Source of the DNA: an uncultured Clostridia bacterium
GTDB lineage: Bacteria > Bacillota > Clostridia > Peptostreptococcales > Anaerovoracaceae
Assembly (NCBI GenBank): GCA_934255545.1
Contig: CAKQOE010000021.1
Span: 1-40,414 of the forward strand
Direction of reading: 5' to 3'
Length of the DNA stretch: 40,414 nt
In this document: piece after piece, positions 7,489 through 15,617 of the stretch
Numbering within the stretch: position 1 is the first letter of the stretch
Layout: each line of letters begins with the position of its first letter
Position numbers and translations under genes: made by a program
Notes under the pieces: generated by a model
The model's input: the letters and a program-made list of their open reading frames with translations, nothing else
The model's database searches: none
Told to the model about the DNA's origin: nothing

Positions 7489-7944
7489 ATGGATCTGATT
7501 GACATTAAGATACTGGAAGTTCTGCAGGAAAACGCGAGAGTCTCTATCTCAGACCTCAGCAAGAAAGTAAACCTGTCACTTTCAGCAGTCAGTGAAAGAC
7601 TAAAGAAACTGGAAAATTCAAAAATAATAAGCAAGTACACCGTGATCCTGGAACCGAAGCTCATGGGTAAGGATCTTTCGGTCATCATAAGCATAGGACT
7701 GGAATCAACATCTGATACGCAGTCTTTTCTTGATTTTGTACAGTCTGAGCCGGAGATACTTGAGTGTCATTATATAACCGGCGAGTACGACTACATGCTT
7801 AAGGTAACGACGACTAATACTCATACGCTTGAGATGATAATGAACAGGATAAAGAGCTTCAACGGCATAAAGAGGACGCAGACGAACGTTATACTGTCAA
7901 CTACGAAGCTCCACCACAGCGTATCGCCTGAAAAGCAGGCTTAA
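7489..7944 (+). CDS. Lrp/AsnC family transcriptional regulator
   Basis: 151 residues from the ATG at 7489, set by AGGAGGA 9 nt upstream. The N-terminal helix-turn-helix is typical (IDIKILEVLQENARVSISD, then LSLSAVSERLKKLE), and the C-terminal RAM/ligand domain runs ~65-140 (SVIISIGLES, GEYDYMLKVTT, GIKRTQTNVIL). Members sense amino acids or related effectors as octamers. The stop lies 11 nt before tadA, with no terminator between, so it probably leads the lrp-tadA-membrane protein-glnS run, a run about proteins and tRNA. The target genes cannot be read from the sequence. Confidence 0.9.
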   Translation: MDLIDIKILEVLQENARVSISDLSKKVNLSLSAVSERLKKLENSKIISKYTVILEPKLMGKDLSVIISIGLESTSDTQSFLDFVQSEPEILECHYITGEYDYMLKVTTTNTHTLEMIMNRIKSFNGIKRTQTNVILSTTKLHHSVSPEKQA

Positions 7945-7955
7945 AACATATCTGT

Positions 7956-8483
7956 ATGGATGATACGATCTCAGAAATGAATGATATGGGAGTTGATGCT
8001 CCCGAAAATTTTGCGGGCAGCGATCGCGGGCCCGAATATTTTATGCGCGAAGCTCTTAAACTCGCAGCTGCCGGCGCCTGCGCCGGAGAAGTACCGGTAG
8101 GAGTCGTCATAGTAAAAGACGGGGTCATTATAGGGCGAGGACGGAACAGGACAGAAGAACTTAAGGATCCGCTTGCGCATGCTGAAATGAATGCGATGAA
8201 GGAAGCTTTAGCAGCCGTCGGCGGCTGGAGGCTTACAGGATGTGACATGTATGTTACATTGGAGCCGTGTTCCATGTGCGCGGGCGCTATAGTTCACGCG
8301 CGATTAAAGAAGGTATATATCGGAACTACAGATCCGAAAACAGGAGCCTGCGGTTCGGTCATGAATATACCGGCTGATAAGCATCTGAATCATCAGCCGG
8401 ATGTCGAGACCGGAATTCTACAGGAGGAATGCTCAGATATCCTGAAAAATTTTTTCAGACAACTCAGGAGGAATAAAAAATGA
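7956..8483 (+). CDS. tadA: tRNA-specific adenosine deaminase TadA
   Basis: 175 residues. The enzyme converts A34 to inosine in tRNA-Arg(ACG). Zinc and proton-shuttle motifs are present: DPLAHAEMNAM (His and catalytic Glu) and TLEPCSMCAGAI (two Cys ligands), and the fold ends with ILKNFFRQLRRNKK. There is an extra ~28-residue acidic N-terminus before the usual start (EYFMREALKLA). No clear ribosome site precedes the ATG at 7956, so a later Met (8043) could be the true start. The stop overlaps the next start as ATGA. Confidence 0.92.
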   Translation: MDDTISEMNDMGVDAPENFAGSDRGPEYFMREALKLAAAGACAGEVPVGVVIVKDGVIIGRGRNRTEELKDPLAHAEMNAMKEALAAVGGWRLTGCDMYVTLEPCSMCAGAIVHARLKKVYIGTTDPKTGACGSVMNIPADKHLNHQPDVETGILQEECSDILKNFFRQLRRNKK

Positions 8484-9253
8484 AAAGAATAACAGCTATC
8501 GTGATGGCTGCGATGCTGATGACGATATTAAGCGTATCTACAGTATTCGCTGCGGCGTCAGACGGATTCCAGCTCGAAAAGGACAAGTGCAGCCCGACTG
8601 ACGGATATAAAAAGGTAGAAGCTACCAATGTAATGGTAAAGCTTTATTTTACAGATGATATATCTGCTAAGGAAACTCAGAAGGCAAACAAGGATATGTT
8701 CAAGTTTACTGACGGTGACGGCAAAAAGGTAGATTTTGACATTTATTACAACAGTAAGGATCCTAAGAATATAAACCTTCTTGCAAAGAACGATCTTGAT
8801 ACTGAGACTGACTACACTATAACTATCTCAGGCGACCTTACTGATGATGAAGGAAATATCCTCGGCGCTGACGAGACTATGAAGTTCTCTACAAGAAAGC
8901 CTGCATCAAGCGGTACATACATGCTGCTCATGCTGGCAATGATGGTAGTAATGGTAGTTATGACTGTAAGAGACCAGCGCAAGAGCAGCACTGCTGATGA
9001 CGTAAAGGCTCAGGCTCAGGCTATACAGACAAACCCTTACAGACTTGCAAAGGAAAAGGGTATATCTGTTGAAGAGGCTCAGAAGCTTATAAACGAAGAA
9101 AAAGCAAAGATCGCCCAAAAAGCGGAAAAAGCTGAAAAGAACGCTCAGAAGAACGGAACAGCAGCGCCTGCTGCTAAGCAGAAGAAGAAAAAGGAAAAGC
9201 CTCAGAAGAAGGTATATAAAGTAAAGACTAAGAGGATCGTAAAGAAACACTAG
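8480..9253 (+). CDS. Secreted/membrane-anchored protein with Ig-like (Big_5/SbsA type) domain and Lys-rich tail
   Basis: 257 residues. A signal peptide (MKRITAIVMAAMLMTILSV, cleavage after VFAAA) is followed by an Ig-like domain of the Big_5 type (~27-140; VMVKLYFTDDISA, DYTITISGDLTDDEGNIL, MKFSTR). A transmembrane helix (TYMLLMLAMMVVMVVMTV) follows and then a ~90-residue tail with NPYRLAKEKGISVEEAQKLI and a run of Lys/Ala. The tail should be cytoplasmic and could bind nucleic acid or ribosomes through its charge; this is inference. AGGAGG lies 9 nt before the ATG. Overlap with tadA (ATGA) and 16 nt to glnS put it inside a translation-related operon. Function unknown. Confidence 0.8.
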   Translation: MKRITAIVMAAMLMTILSVSTVFAAASDGFQLEKDKCSPTDGYKKVEATNVMVKLYFTDDISAKETQKANKDMFKFTDGDGKKVDFDIYYNSKDPKNINLLAKNDLDTETDYTITISGDLTDDEGNILGADETMKFSTRKPASSGTYMLLMLAMMVVMVVMTVRDQRKSSTADDVKAQAQAIQTNPYRLAKEKGISVEEAQKLINEEKAKIAQKAEKAEKNAQKNGTAAPAAKQKKKKEKPQKKVYKVKTKRIVKKH

Positions 9254-9269
9254 ACCGGAGGTAATACAG

Positions 9270-10943
9270 ATGGCTGATAACAATATGCCTAAAGAAAAGG
9301 AAGTTCGCGAGTCAAAGAACTTCATCGAAAACATTATTGAAAAGGATATAGCGGACGGCGTTTATGACAGACCGATAAAGACGCGTTTCCCTCCGGAGCC
9401 TAACGGTTATCTTCATATAGGACACGCAAAGTCTATCTGCCTGAATTTTACAACGGCCGCTAAGTATAACGGAACATGCAATCTCAGATTTGACGATACT
9501 AACCCTGTAAAGGAAGATACTGAGTACGTTGACTCTATCATGGAAGATGTAAAGTGGCTCGGTTTTGAGTGGGACGAGCTGAGATTTGCGTCAGATTATT
9601 TTGACACTATGTACGAGTGCGCTGTAAAGCTCATAAAAAAGGGCAAGGCGTTCGTATGCGACCTTACCGGCGATGAAATGAAGGAGTACCGCGGTACTCT
9701 TACAGAGCCGGGCAAGGAAAGTCCTTACAGGGACCGTTCTGTAGAGGAAAACCTTAAGCTCTTTGAAGAGATGCGCGAGGGTAAGTATGCTGACGGCGAA
9801 AAGGTACTCAGAGCAAAGATAGATATGGCATCTCCTAATATGAATATGAGAGACCCTGTTATATACAGGATAGCTCATGCTGCTCACCACAGAACCGGTG
9901 ACAAGTGGTGCATATATCCTATGTACGATTTTGCTCATCCGCTGGAGGATGCTGTCGAAGGCGTTACTCATTCGATCTGCACTATGGAATTTGAGGATCA
10001 CAGACCTTTATACGACTGGGTGCTCAGAGAGACTGAATGGGAGCAGCCTCCAAGACAGATAGAGTTTGCGAGACTTAACGTTACAAATACTCTTATGAGC
10101 AAGCGCTATCTTAAAAAGCTCGTTGACGAAGGCGTAGTTGAAAGCTGGGACGATCCGCGTATGCCGACTGTTTCAGGTCTGAGACGCAGAGGATATACGC
10201 CTGAGGCTATGAGAAGCTTCTGCGAGAGCATAGGTATAGCGAAGGCTAACAGCCTTGTAAATATAGCACAGCTCGAAAGCTGTGTAAGAGACGACCTCAA
10301 GACTAAGGTGGAAAGCAGAAATGTTATCTTAGATCCTATAAAAGTAGTCATAACGAACTATCCTGAGGATAAGACTGAAGAGTGTGAGATCGAAAACAAT
10401 AAAGAAGTTCCTGAAATGGGTTCGCGTATGGTTCCGTTCTCACGCGAGCTTTACGTTGAACGTGATGACTTTATGGAAGTTCCTGTAAAGAAGTATTTCA
10501 GACTCTTCCCGGGCAACGAGGTCCGCTTTAAGGGCGCGTACTTTATCACTTGCAACGAAGTCATAAAGGATGATGAAGGCAATATAATCGAGCTCAGATG
10601 CACATATGACCCTGAAACTGCGGGCGGCGGCATGAATGCTACTCGCAAGGTAAAGGGTACTATACACTGGGTAGATGCTAAGACTGCGGAAAAGATAACT
10701 GTACGCAATTTTGACTACCTTAAGATTATGGATGAAGAAACAGGCGAAGAGGTCATGAATCCGCATACTATGGACGTTATAGAGGCTTATGCTGAGCCGG
10801 CTATAAAGGATTCTAAACCGGGAACAAGCTATCAGTTCTTCAGAACAGGCTACTATATCGAGGATACTAAGCTCAGCAGCGACGACCATAAGGTGTTTAA
10901 CCAGATCGTAGGTCTTAAGAGCTCATGGAAGCCTGCAAAATAA
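9270..10943 (+). CDS. glnS: Glutaminyl-tRNA synthetase
   Basis: 557 residues, the length of bacterial GlnRS. Class I signature RFPPEPNGYLHIGHAKSIC carries the HIGH motif; the KMSKS equivalent is TLMSKRYLKKL; and the GlnRS-type LRFDDTNPVKED and C-terminal anticodon-binding beta-barrels are present. The PPEPNGYLH start distinguishes GlnRS from GluRS. GGAGG lies 9 nt before the ATG. Most Bacillota make Gln-tRNA through misacylation and GatCAB, so a true GlnRS is a lineage-specific, probably transferred gene; whether gatCAB is also present cannot be told here. Its transcript ends at the hairpin at 10963-11007. Confidence 0.95.
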   Translation: MADNNMPKEKEVRESKNFIENIIEKDIADGVYDRPIKTRFPPEPNGYLHIGHAKSICLNFTTAAKYNGTCNLRFDDTNPVKEDTEYVDSIMEDVKWLGFEWDELRFASDYFDTMYECAVKLIKKGKAFVCDLTGDEMKEYRGTLTEPGKESPYRDRSVEENLKLFEEMREGKYADGEKVLRAKIDMASPNMNMRDPVIYRIAHAAHHRTGDKWCIYPMYDFAHPLEDAVEGVTHSICTMEFEDHRPLYDWVLRETEWEQPPRQIEFARLNVTNTLMSKRYLKKLVDEGVVESWDDPRMPTVSGLRRRGYTPEAMRSFCESIGIAKANSLVNIAQLESCVRDDLKTKVESRNVILDPIKVVITNYPEDKTEECEIENNKEVPEMGSRMVPFSRELYVERDDFMEVPVKKYFRLFPGNEVRFKGAYFITCNEVIKDDEGNIIELRCTYDPETAGGGMNATRKVKGTIHWVDAKTAEKITVRNFDYLKIMDEETGEEVMNPHTMDVIEAYAEPAIKDSKPGTSYQFFRTGYYIEDTKLSSDDHKVFNQIVGLKSSWKPAK

Positions 10944-10962
10944 TTAAATAAGCAGATAGTTG

Positions 10963-11007
10963 ATCCGCAGCGCGTATTTGAAAATAAATCGTGCTGCGGA
11001 TATTTTT
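10963..11007 (+). terminator. Intrinsic terminator of glnS
   Basis: ATCCGCAGC (10963-10971) pairs with GCTGCGGAT (10993-11001), extended inwards by CG/CG; TTTTT follows at 11003-11007. It ends 4 nt before the copper promoter. Confidence 0.8.
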
Positions 11008-11010
11008 ATA

Positions 11011-11067
11011 TTGACAGATACCCTGTAGGGGTATATTATTATGCCGAAGATACCCTGTAGGGGTATC
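11011..11067 (+). promoter_or_regulatory. Copper-operon promoter with two CsoR operators
   Basis: Consensus -35 TTGACA (11011-11016), 17-nt spacer, TATTAT (11034-11039). Operator 1, ATACCCTGTAGGGGTAT (11018-11034), fills the spacer; operator 2, the same dyad (11049-11067), lies just past the start point. The TACCC...GGGTA dyad is the known CsoR-type site; binding when apo-repressor is present would block polymerase, and Cu(I) would release it. Confidence 0.9.
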
Positions 11068-11094
11068 GTGAAGAGGAATATAGAGGTATTGAGT

Positions 11095-11520
11095 ATGGCA
11101 GTAAAAGATAATGAAAAGAATAATGTAAATGAAGCTGAGCAGATAAAAAGCTGCTGCTGCACCGGCGGATCACAGGCGTATGAGGCTGCTGATGATGTGG
11201 ACAATGATCCGGTGCAGGGCGAGGATGTATGCTGCTGCAGCGGAAAGCACAAGATCAGAAGCCCTAAAGAAAAAAGGGACCTTATGAACCGCCTGAAAAG
11301 GATAGAGGGACAGGTGCGCGGTCTGCAGAATATGCTTGAACGTGACGCTTACTGTCCTGATATACTCGTGCAGGCGTCAGCGGTAAACGCTGCGTTAAAC
11401 AGCTTCAGCAGGGTGCTGCTGACGAGCCATATAAGGACTTGCGTGGCGGATAATATACGTGAGGGTAATGATGAGGTGATAGATGAGCTGGCTGCTACTT
11501 TGCAGAAGATGATGAAGTAG
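11095..11520 (+). CDS. csoR: CsoR family copper-sensing repressor with two Cys-triplet N-terminal motifs
   Basis: 141 residues from the ATG at 11095 (AGAGG 8 nt upstream). An in-frame ATG at 11041 is rejected because it lies at the promoter. The CsoR four-helix core spans ~60-141 (NRLKRIEGQVRGLQNMLE) with the Cu(I) ligands Cys (DAYCPDIL) and His-x3-Cys (SHIRTC), matching the C-H-C set of Bacillus subtilis CsoR. The ~55-residue N-terminal extension is unusual: it has two CCC motifs (IKSCCCTGG and EDVCCCSGK) that could bind extra Cu(I) or deliver it. The gene is autoregulated by the operators just upstream and precedes copA. Confidence 0.92.
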   Translation: MAVKDNEKNNVNEAEQIKSCCCTGGSQAYEAADDVDNDPVQGEDVCCCSGKHKIRSPKEKRDLMNRLKRIEGQVRGLQNMLERDAYCPDILVQASAVNAALNSFSRVLLTSHIRTCVADNIREGNDEVIDELAATLQKMMK

Positions 11521-11612
11521 GGGGCGCGGCGGCCTGTGGCTGTGTTGGGCCGCGGCGCCGTTACGCCCGGGGCCGGTGCGGGCTGCGCGCGGCAGCGGGC
11601 AGCCTCGGATGT
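11521..11612. other. GC-rich inverted-repeat island between csoR and copA
   Basis: About 90 nt of very high GC with overlapping imperfect stems: GGCGCGGCGGCC against GGCCGCGGCGCC (11523-11562, one bulge), and GCTGC-GCGCG-GCAGC near 11582-11596. There is no T-tract. It resembles a compressed cluster of the intergenic dyads seen elsewhere and could modulate csoR versus copA expression. Confidence 0.45.
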
Positions 11613-11643
11613 GTATCTTGGTAATAAGGAGGGTCAATGAAGA

Positions 11644-14361
11644 ATGAAGCAGAAATTTGACGTGACGGGCATGTCATGCGCCGCGTGTTCGGCGCGCGTG
11701 GAAAAGTGCGTGTCAAAGCTTGAAGGCGTGGATAATGTAGCCGTAAATCTGCTTGCTAACAGCATGGTCGTTGAGTATGACGAGTCAAAGCTGGATGCAG
11801 GCGGGATATCTGTTGCTGTTGAGAAGGCGGGTTATGGGGCGTTTCCGAAGGAAGCGCCGGGCTCGGGCGGGAGTGTTTCAGGCGCGGGCGGAGCCGGCGC
11901 CGCCGGGGCTGCCGGAGGCAGCGTAAATGCTGCTGCCATGGAAGCGAAAAGTATGAAGCACAGGCTTATTGCTTCTATAATATTTTTTATACCGCTGTTT
12001 TATATATCGATGGGACATATGATGGGACTTCCTCTTCCCGGATTTATGGCGGGACTTGACAATGCCATAACGTATGGTATGGCGCAGCTGGTCCTTACTG
12101 TGATCCTGATGTATATAAACAGAAAATATTATGAGTCTGGATTCCCGGCGTTTGCGCATAAGGCGCCTAACATGGATTCTCTTATAGCTGTCGGCTCGCT
12201 GGCAGCCGTTATATACGGTATATTCGCTATTATCCGTATGGGTCACGGGCTGGCGATCCAGGATTTCGATCTTGTTGAGAAATATCATATGGATATGTAT
12301 TTCGAGTCGGCAGGAACGATACTTACGCTCATAACTGTAGGAAAGTTCCTTGAGGCGCGGAGCAAGGGCAAGACGACGGATGCTGTATCAAAGCTCATAG
12401 ACATGGCTCCCGATACTGCGGTAGTCGAAAGGGACGGCGAGGAAAAAGAAGTAAGAGTCGAAGATGTCAGAGTCGGAGATATACTTATAGTAAAGCCGGG
12501 CAGCAGAGTTCCTGTTGACGGAGTCATCGTAGAAGGTGAGTCATCAGTTGATGAGTCGTTTATAACGGGGGAGAGTATCCCTGTAGATAAGGCTGTCGGA
12601 GACAGCGTTACGGGCGCGTCTATAAATAGATCAGGATATTTCAAAATGTGCGCAGAACGTGTAGGCGCAGATACAGCTCTTTCAAAGATAATACAGCTCG
12701 TAGAGGATGCGGGCGGCTCAAAAGCGCCTATAGCAAAGCTTGCAGACAAGATAGCGGGCGTTTTCGTCCCTGCTGTAATGCTTATAGCGTTTGCATCTGC
12801 CGTTATATGGCTGCTTGCCGGACAGACGTTTGAATTTGCTCTTTCGACAGGAATAGCAGTACTGGTGATATCCTGCCCGTGCGCTCTCGGACTTGCGACT
12901 CCTGCAGCTATCATGGCAGGTACGGGCCGCGGAGCGGAGCTTGGCGTGCTTTACAAAAATGCTGAGATACTTGAACATTCAAGATCGATAGATACTGTAG
13001 TAATGGATAAAACAGGTACGCTGACCACAGGTCAGCCGGGAGTAACTGCTGTAGCCGCTGCATCTGATATTTTCAGCGTCACAGGAATGAGCGGCGCCGG
13101 CGATGAAAATGCGGCGCGAGTTCTGCTCACTATAGCTGCAGCTGTAGAAAAACAGTCTGAGCATCCGCTCGCGCAGGCTGTCGTCGGCCGGGCTGACGCT
13201 CTTGGGATAGACATTCCTTCAGCAAACGGATTTGAAGCTATACACGGAAAAGGCGTACGAGGTATTGTTGCAGGCAAAAATATCATTGCAGGAAATTCAC
13301 GTATGATGAAGGAAGCGGGCGTTGATACACATTCATTTGATGCAGCAGCGGCTTCTTATGCTGAACAGGGCGCTACACCATTGTTTTTCGCTGCAGACGG
13401 CAGGATGATCGGCGTTATAGCCGTAGCCGATATGGTAAGGCCTGAGAGTGCAGCGGCTGTAAAAGAGTTCTCTAAAATGGGAATAGATGTTATAATGCTG
13501 ACAGGCGACAACGCTAAAACAGCCGGAGCGATAGCCGGAAAGCTCGGCATAACTCATGTAAGGTCTGAGGTGCTTCCTGAGGACAAGGAAAAGGAAGTAA
13601 GGACACTTATGGAAGAGGGCCGCAGAGTAGCGATGGTCGGGGACGGCATAAACGACGCGCCTGCGCTTGCGAGAGCCGATGTAGGCATAGCCATAGGCGC
13701 AGGAACGGATGTGGCCATAGAGTCTGCGGACGTTGTCCTCATGAAGAGCAGTCCGCTCGACGCTGTCGCTGCGATACAGCTGTCAAGGGGCGTTATCAGA
13801 AATGTTAAAATGAACCTTTTCTGGGCGTTCTTTTACAATATAATCGGCATCCCTGTGGCTGCCGGCATACTTTACCCGATATTCCAGTTCAAGCTGAATC
13901 CCATGATCGGCGCGGCTGCGATGAGTCTGAGTTCATTCTGCGTAGTGACTAATGCGCTGCGTCTGAGGTTCTTCAAACCAGGCGAGGGTGTAAGAGAGGC
14001 AGAGCAGCTTGCCGAGGCTGCAGACGCAGAAAATGCCGGAACTCATGGCGGTACGCTGAGCAAGACAGATAAATATAAAATAGAAATTATTACAAATGAA
14101 AGCGCCGCAGAAGGTCCGGAAAATGCCGGAAACGCGGAAGTGGAGGCAAACTTTATGGAAAAGGTACTGAACGTAGAAGGTATGATGTGCAAGAACTGCG
14201 TGGCTCACGTAGAAAAGGCTCTTAAGGGCATAGACGGCGTAGCTGACGCAAAGGCTGACCTTGATGCAAAGACTGCAACTGTTACACTTGCGTCTGACGT
14301 AGCTGATGATGTGCTCGTTAAGGCTGTAGTTGACGAGGGATACGAAGCAAAAATGGCATAA
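11644..14361 (+). CDS. copA: Cu(I)-exporting P1B-type ATPase, HMA domains at both ends
   Basis: 905 residues. N-terminal heavy-metal domain (~1-66) has GMSCAACSA (Cys 12/15). A Gly/Ala-rich linker (~68-100), transmembrane helices, FITGESIPV, the SCPCALG metal site in TM6 (Cys 411/413), phosphorylated Asp 455 in DKTGT, SEHPLAQA in the nucleotide domain and GDGINDAPALA complete a canonical Cu(I) pump. Unlike most CopA proteins it has a second HMA (838-905, GMMCKNCVAHVEKALK, Cys 849/852) after a ~60-residue hydrophilic linker; this looks like a fused CopZ. A ribosome site inside the gene may also make that domain alone. Start at 11644 with AAGGAGGG about 10 nt upstream; an ATG at 11637 is out of frame and soon stops. 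Confidence 0.95.
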   Translation: MKQKFDVTGMSCAACSARVEKCVSKLEGVDNVAVNLLANSMVVEYDESKLDAGGISVAVEKAGYGAFPKEAPGSGGSVSGAGGAGAAGAAGGSVNAAAMEAKSMKHRLIASIIFFIPLFYISMGHMMGLPLPGFMAGLDNAITYGMAQLVLTVILMYINRKYYESGFPAFAHKAPNMDSLIAVGSLAAVIYGIFAIIRMGHGLAIQDFDLVEKYHMDMYFESAGTILTLITVGKFLEARSKGKTTDAVSKLIDMAPDTAVVERDGEEKEVRVEDVRVGDILIVKPGSRVPVDGVIVEGESSVDESFITGESIPVDKAVGDSVTGASINRSGYFKMCAERVGADTALSKIIQLVEDAGGSKAPIAKLADKIAGVFVPAVMLIAFASAVIWLLAGQTFEFALSTGIAVLVISCPCALGLATPAAIMAGTGRGAELGVLYKNAEILEHSRSIDTVVMDKTGTLTTGQPGVTAVAAASDIFSVTGMSGAGDENAARVLLTIAAAVEKQSEHPLAQAVVGRADALGIDIPSANGFEAIHGKGVRGIVAGKNIIAGNSRMMKEAGVDTHSFDAAAASYAEQGATPLFFAADGRMIGVIAVADMVRPESAAAVKEFSKMGIDVIMLTGDNAKTAGAIAGKLGITHVRSEVLPEDKEKEVRTLMEEGRRVAMVGDGINDAPALARADVGIAIGAGTDVAIESADVVLMKSSPLDAVAAIQLSRGVIRNVKMNLFWAFFYNIIGIPVAAGILYPIFQFKLNPMIGAAAMSLSSFCVVTNALRLRFFKPGEGVREAEQLAEAADAENAGTHGGTLSKTDKYKIEIITNESAAEGPENAGNAEVEANFMEKVLNVEGMMCKNCVAHVEKALKGIDGVADAKADLDAKTATVTLASDVADDVLVKAVVDEGYEAKMA
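14155..14361 (+). CDS. Possible stand-alone CopZ chaperone from an internal start in copA
   Basis: In frame with copA, Met 838 is preceded by GGAGG (14142-14146) at an ideal 8-nt spacing. Translation from it gives a 68-residue protein that is exactly one HMA domain (MEKVLNVEGMMCKNC start), the size of CopZ. The preceding linker is disordered-looking, so a separate product would fold. Known precedent for two products from one copA exists in E. coli, by frameshifting. Predicted from sequence only. Confidence 0.4.
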   Translation: MEKVLNVEGMMCKNCVAHVEKALKGIDGVADAKADLDAKTATVTLASDVADDVLVKAVVDEGYEAKMA

Positions 14362-14393
14362 ATGCCGGAAGTCGGAAATGTCTGACAGAGCTG

Positions 14394-14410
14394 CAGGCGC
14401 CCGGCGCCTG
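14394..14410. repeat. GC dyad 7-CCG-7
   Basis: CAGGCGC-CCG-GCGCCTG, 32 nt after the copA stop and upstream of the true terminator at 14487, so it is not itself the terminator. Confidence 0.75.
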
Positions 14411-14486
14411 TGATGATGTGTGTATATTATTATGTACATTGCAGGATAAATAAAGAAAAATAACGGAAAATATAGATCGGAAAGAC

Positions 14487-14535
14487 AGTCCCTGTGAGAA
14501 GCACCTGTATAGGTGACCTTTGCAGGGACTTTTTT
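14487..14535 (+). terminator. Branched intrinsic terminator of the copper operon
   Basis: AGTCCCTG (14487-14494) pairs with CAGGGACT (14523-14530), enclosing a small hairpin CACCT-gtat-AGGTG; TTTTTT ends at 14535. Confidence 0.8.
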
Positions 14536-14578
14536 GTGTCATGCGGAATCATGTGCGTGAATAAAATCAATATATGAT

Positions 14579-14595
14579 GTTTGATGATATCAAAC
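14579..14595. promoter_or_regulatory. AT-rich 7-3-7 dyad upstream of the GH18 gene (possible operator)
   Basis: GTTTGAT-GAT-ATCAAAC, about 25 nt before the GH18 start codon. It has the same 7-3-7 geometry as the GC dyads but different composition; an operator is the simplest reading. Confidence 0.4.
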
Positions 14596-14620
14596 GTGTT
14601 AAAAGCATAAGGAGACGGCT

Positions 14621-15598
14621 ATGGCAGAAAAAAGAAATGTTATCATAAACGGTTATGCATACCCGAATATAAGCAGTGAGGTGCTGGCAGCCTGGCTGCC
14701 GGATATCACGTATCTGCTCGATTTCAGTTATGGGATCACGGCAGAGGGCAGTATAGTGGATACAGAGGACGAAGTGCTGAGGCAGGCAACAGCTGATGCA
14801 GACAAGCAGACACTGCTCGTACTCACGCCGTTTAACGCACAAGGACAGTTCAGCAATGAGCTTGCGTCACAGCTGCTTCGCAGTGAAGCAGCGCGCGCAG
14901 CTCTTGCGGCAGACATACGTGATACTGTGATCCAAAAGGGTATGAGCGGCGTCGATTTTGATTTTGAGTATGTGTATGCAGAGGACAGAGATCTGTATAC
15001 AGCGCTCGTGCGTGAAACTGCAGCGCTTATGAGACCGCTTGGACTTACTGTAACTGTCGCGCTTGCGCCGAAAACATCGGCAGAGCAGCAGGGGCTGCTG
15101 TACAGCGGTCATGATTACCGCGGTATGGGAGAAGCTGCCGACTATGCGCTCCTTATGACTTACGAATGGGGCTATACATACGGACCGCCCATGGCGGTCG
15201 CACCGCTTAATAAAGTACGTGAGGTGCTTGAGTACGGACTTACGGAGATAGACGCGTACAAAATACTTATGGGTATACCTAACTACGGATACGACTGGAC
15301 TCTGCCGTTTGTAAAAGGCGAGACTGCAGCGCGAAAGGTGTCGCTTGACGAGGCGCGTTCCATATCTGAAAGCTATGGTGCTGAGATAATATTTGATGAA
15401 ACCGCGCAGTCGCCGTATTTTTACTACACTGATGAAAACGACAGAGAACATGTCGTGTGGTTCGAGGACGAACGCAGCCTTGCTGCGAAGCTGTCACTTA
15501 TACAGGAATACGGACTTGCGGGCGCAGCCTACTGGAATATAATGACATATTATAAAGGCAATTCGACTGTGCTCAATGAAATGTACAGCATAGTGTGA
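14621..15598 (+). CDS. Glycoside hydrolase family 18 protein (YaaH/SleL-like catalytic domain)
   Basis: 325 residues, a single GH18 TIM barrel. Catalytic motif GMSGVDFDFEYVYAED holds the DxDxE acid; other barrel strands show VTVALAPKT, YALLMTYEWGY and GIPNYGYDW. This is the pattern of spore cortex-lytic N-acetylglucosaminidases of the YaaH/SleL group, but the LysM repeats and any signal peptide are missing, so it may act inside the spore or mother cell, or leave without a signal. Start has TAAGGAGA 7 nt upstream. Single-gene unit with a terminator at 15740. Confidence 0.88.
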   Translation: MAEKRNVIINGYAYPNISSEVLAAWLPDITYLLDFSYGITAEGSIVDTEDEVLRQATADADKQTLLVLTPFNAQGQFSNELASQLLRSEAARAALAADIRDTVIQKGMSGVDFDFEYVYAEDRDLYTALVRETAALMRPLGLTVTVALAPKTSAEQQGLLYSGHDYRGMGEAADYALLMTYEWGYTYGPPMAVAPLNKVREVLEYGLTEIDAYKILMGIPNYGYDWTLPFVKGETAARKVSLDEARSISESYGAEIIFDETAQSPYFYYTDENDREHVVWFEDERSLAAKLSLIQEYGLAGAAYWNIMTYYKGNSTVLNEMYSIV

Positions 15599-15601
15599 TG
15601 G

Positions 15602-15617
15602 CGCGCGGCGACGCGCG
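15602..15617. repeat. GC dyad 6-GCGA-6
   Basis: CGCGCG-GCGA-CGCGCG directly after the GH18 stop; the loop is a GNRA tetraloop, so as RNA it would be very stable. No T-tract. Confidence 0.55.

Noticed and set aside
11041..11094. Earlier ATG for csoR
   Set aside because: It lies at the promoter and between the two operators, before or at the transcription start; the ATG at 11095 has its own AGAGG.
12285..12914. 209-residue antisense ORF in copA
   Set aside because: Ser/Thr/Pro-rich shadow of a real gene in the opposite frame; no ribosome site, no family.
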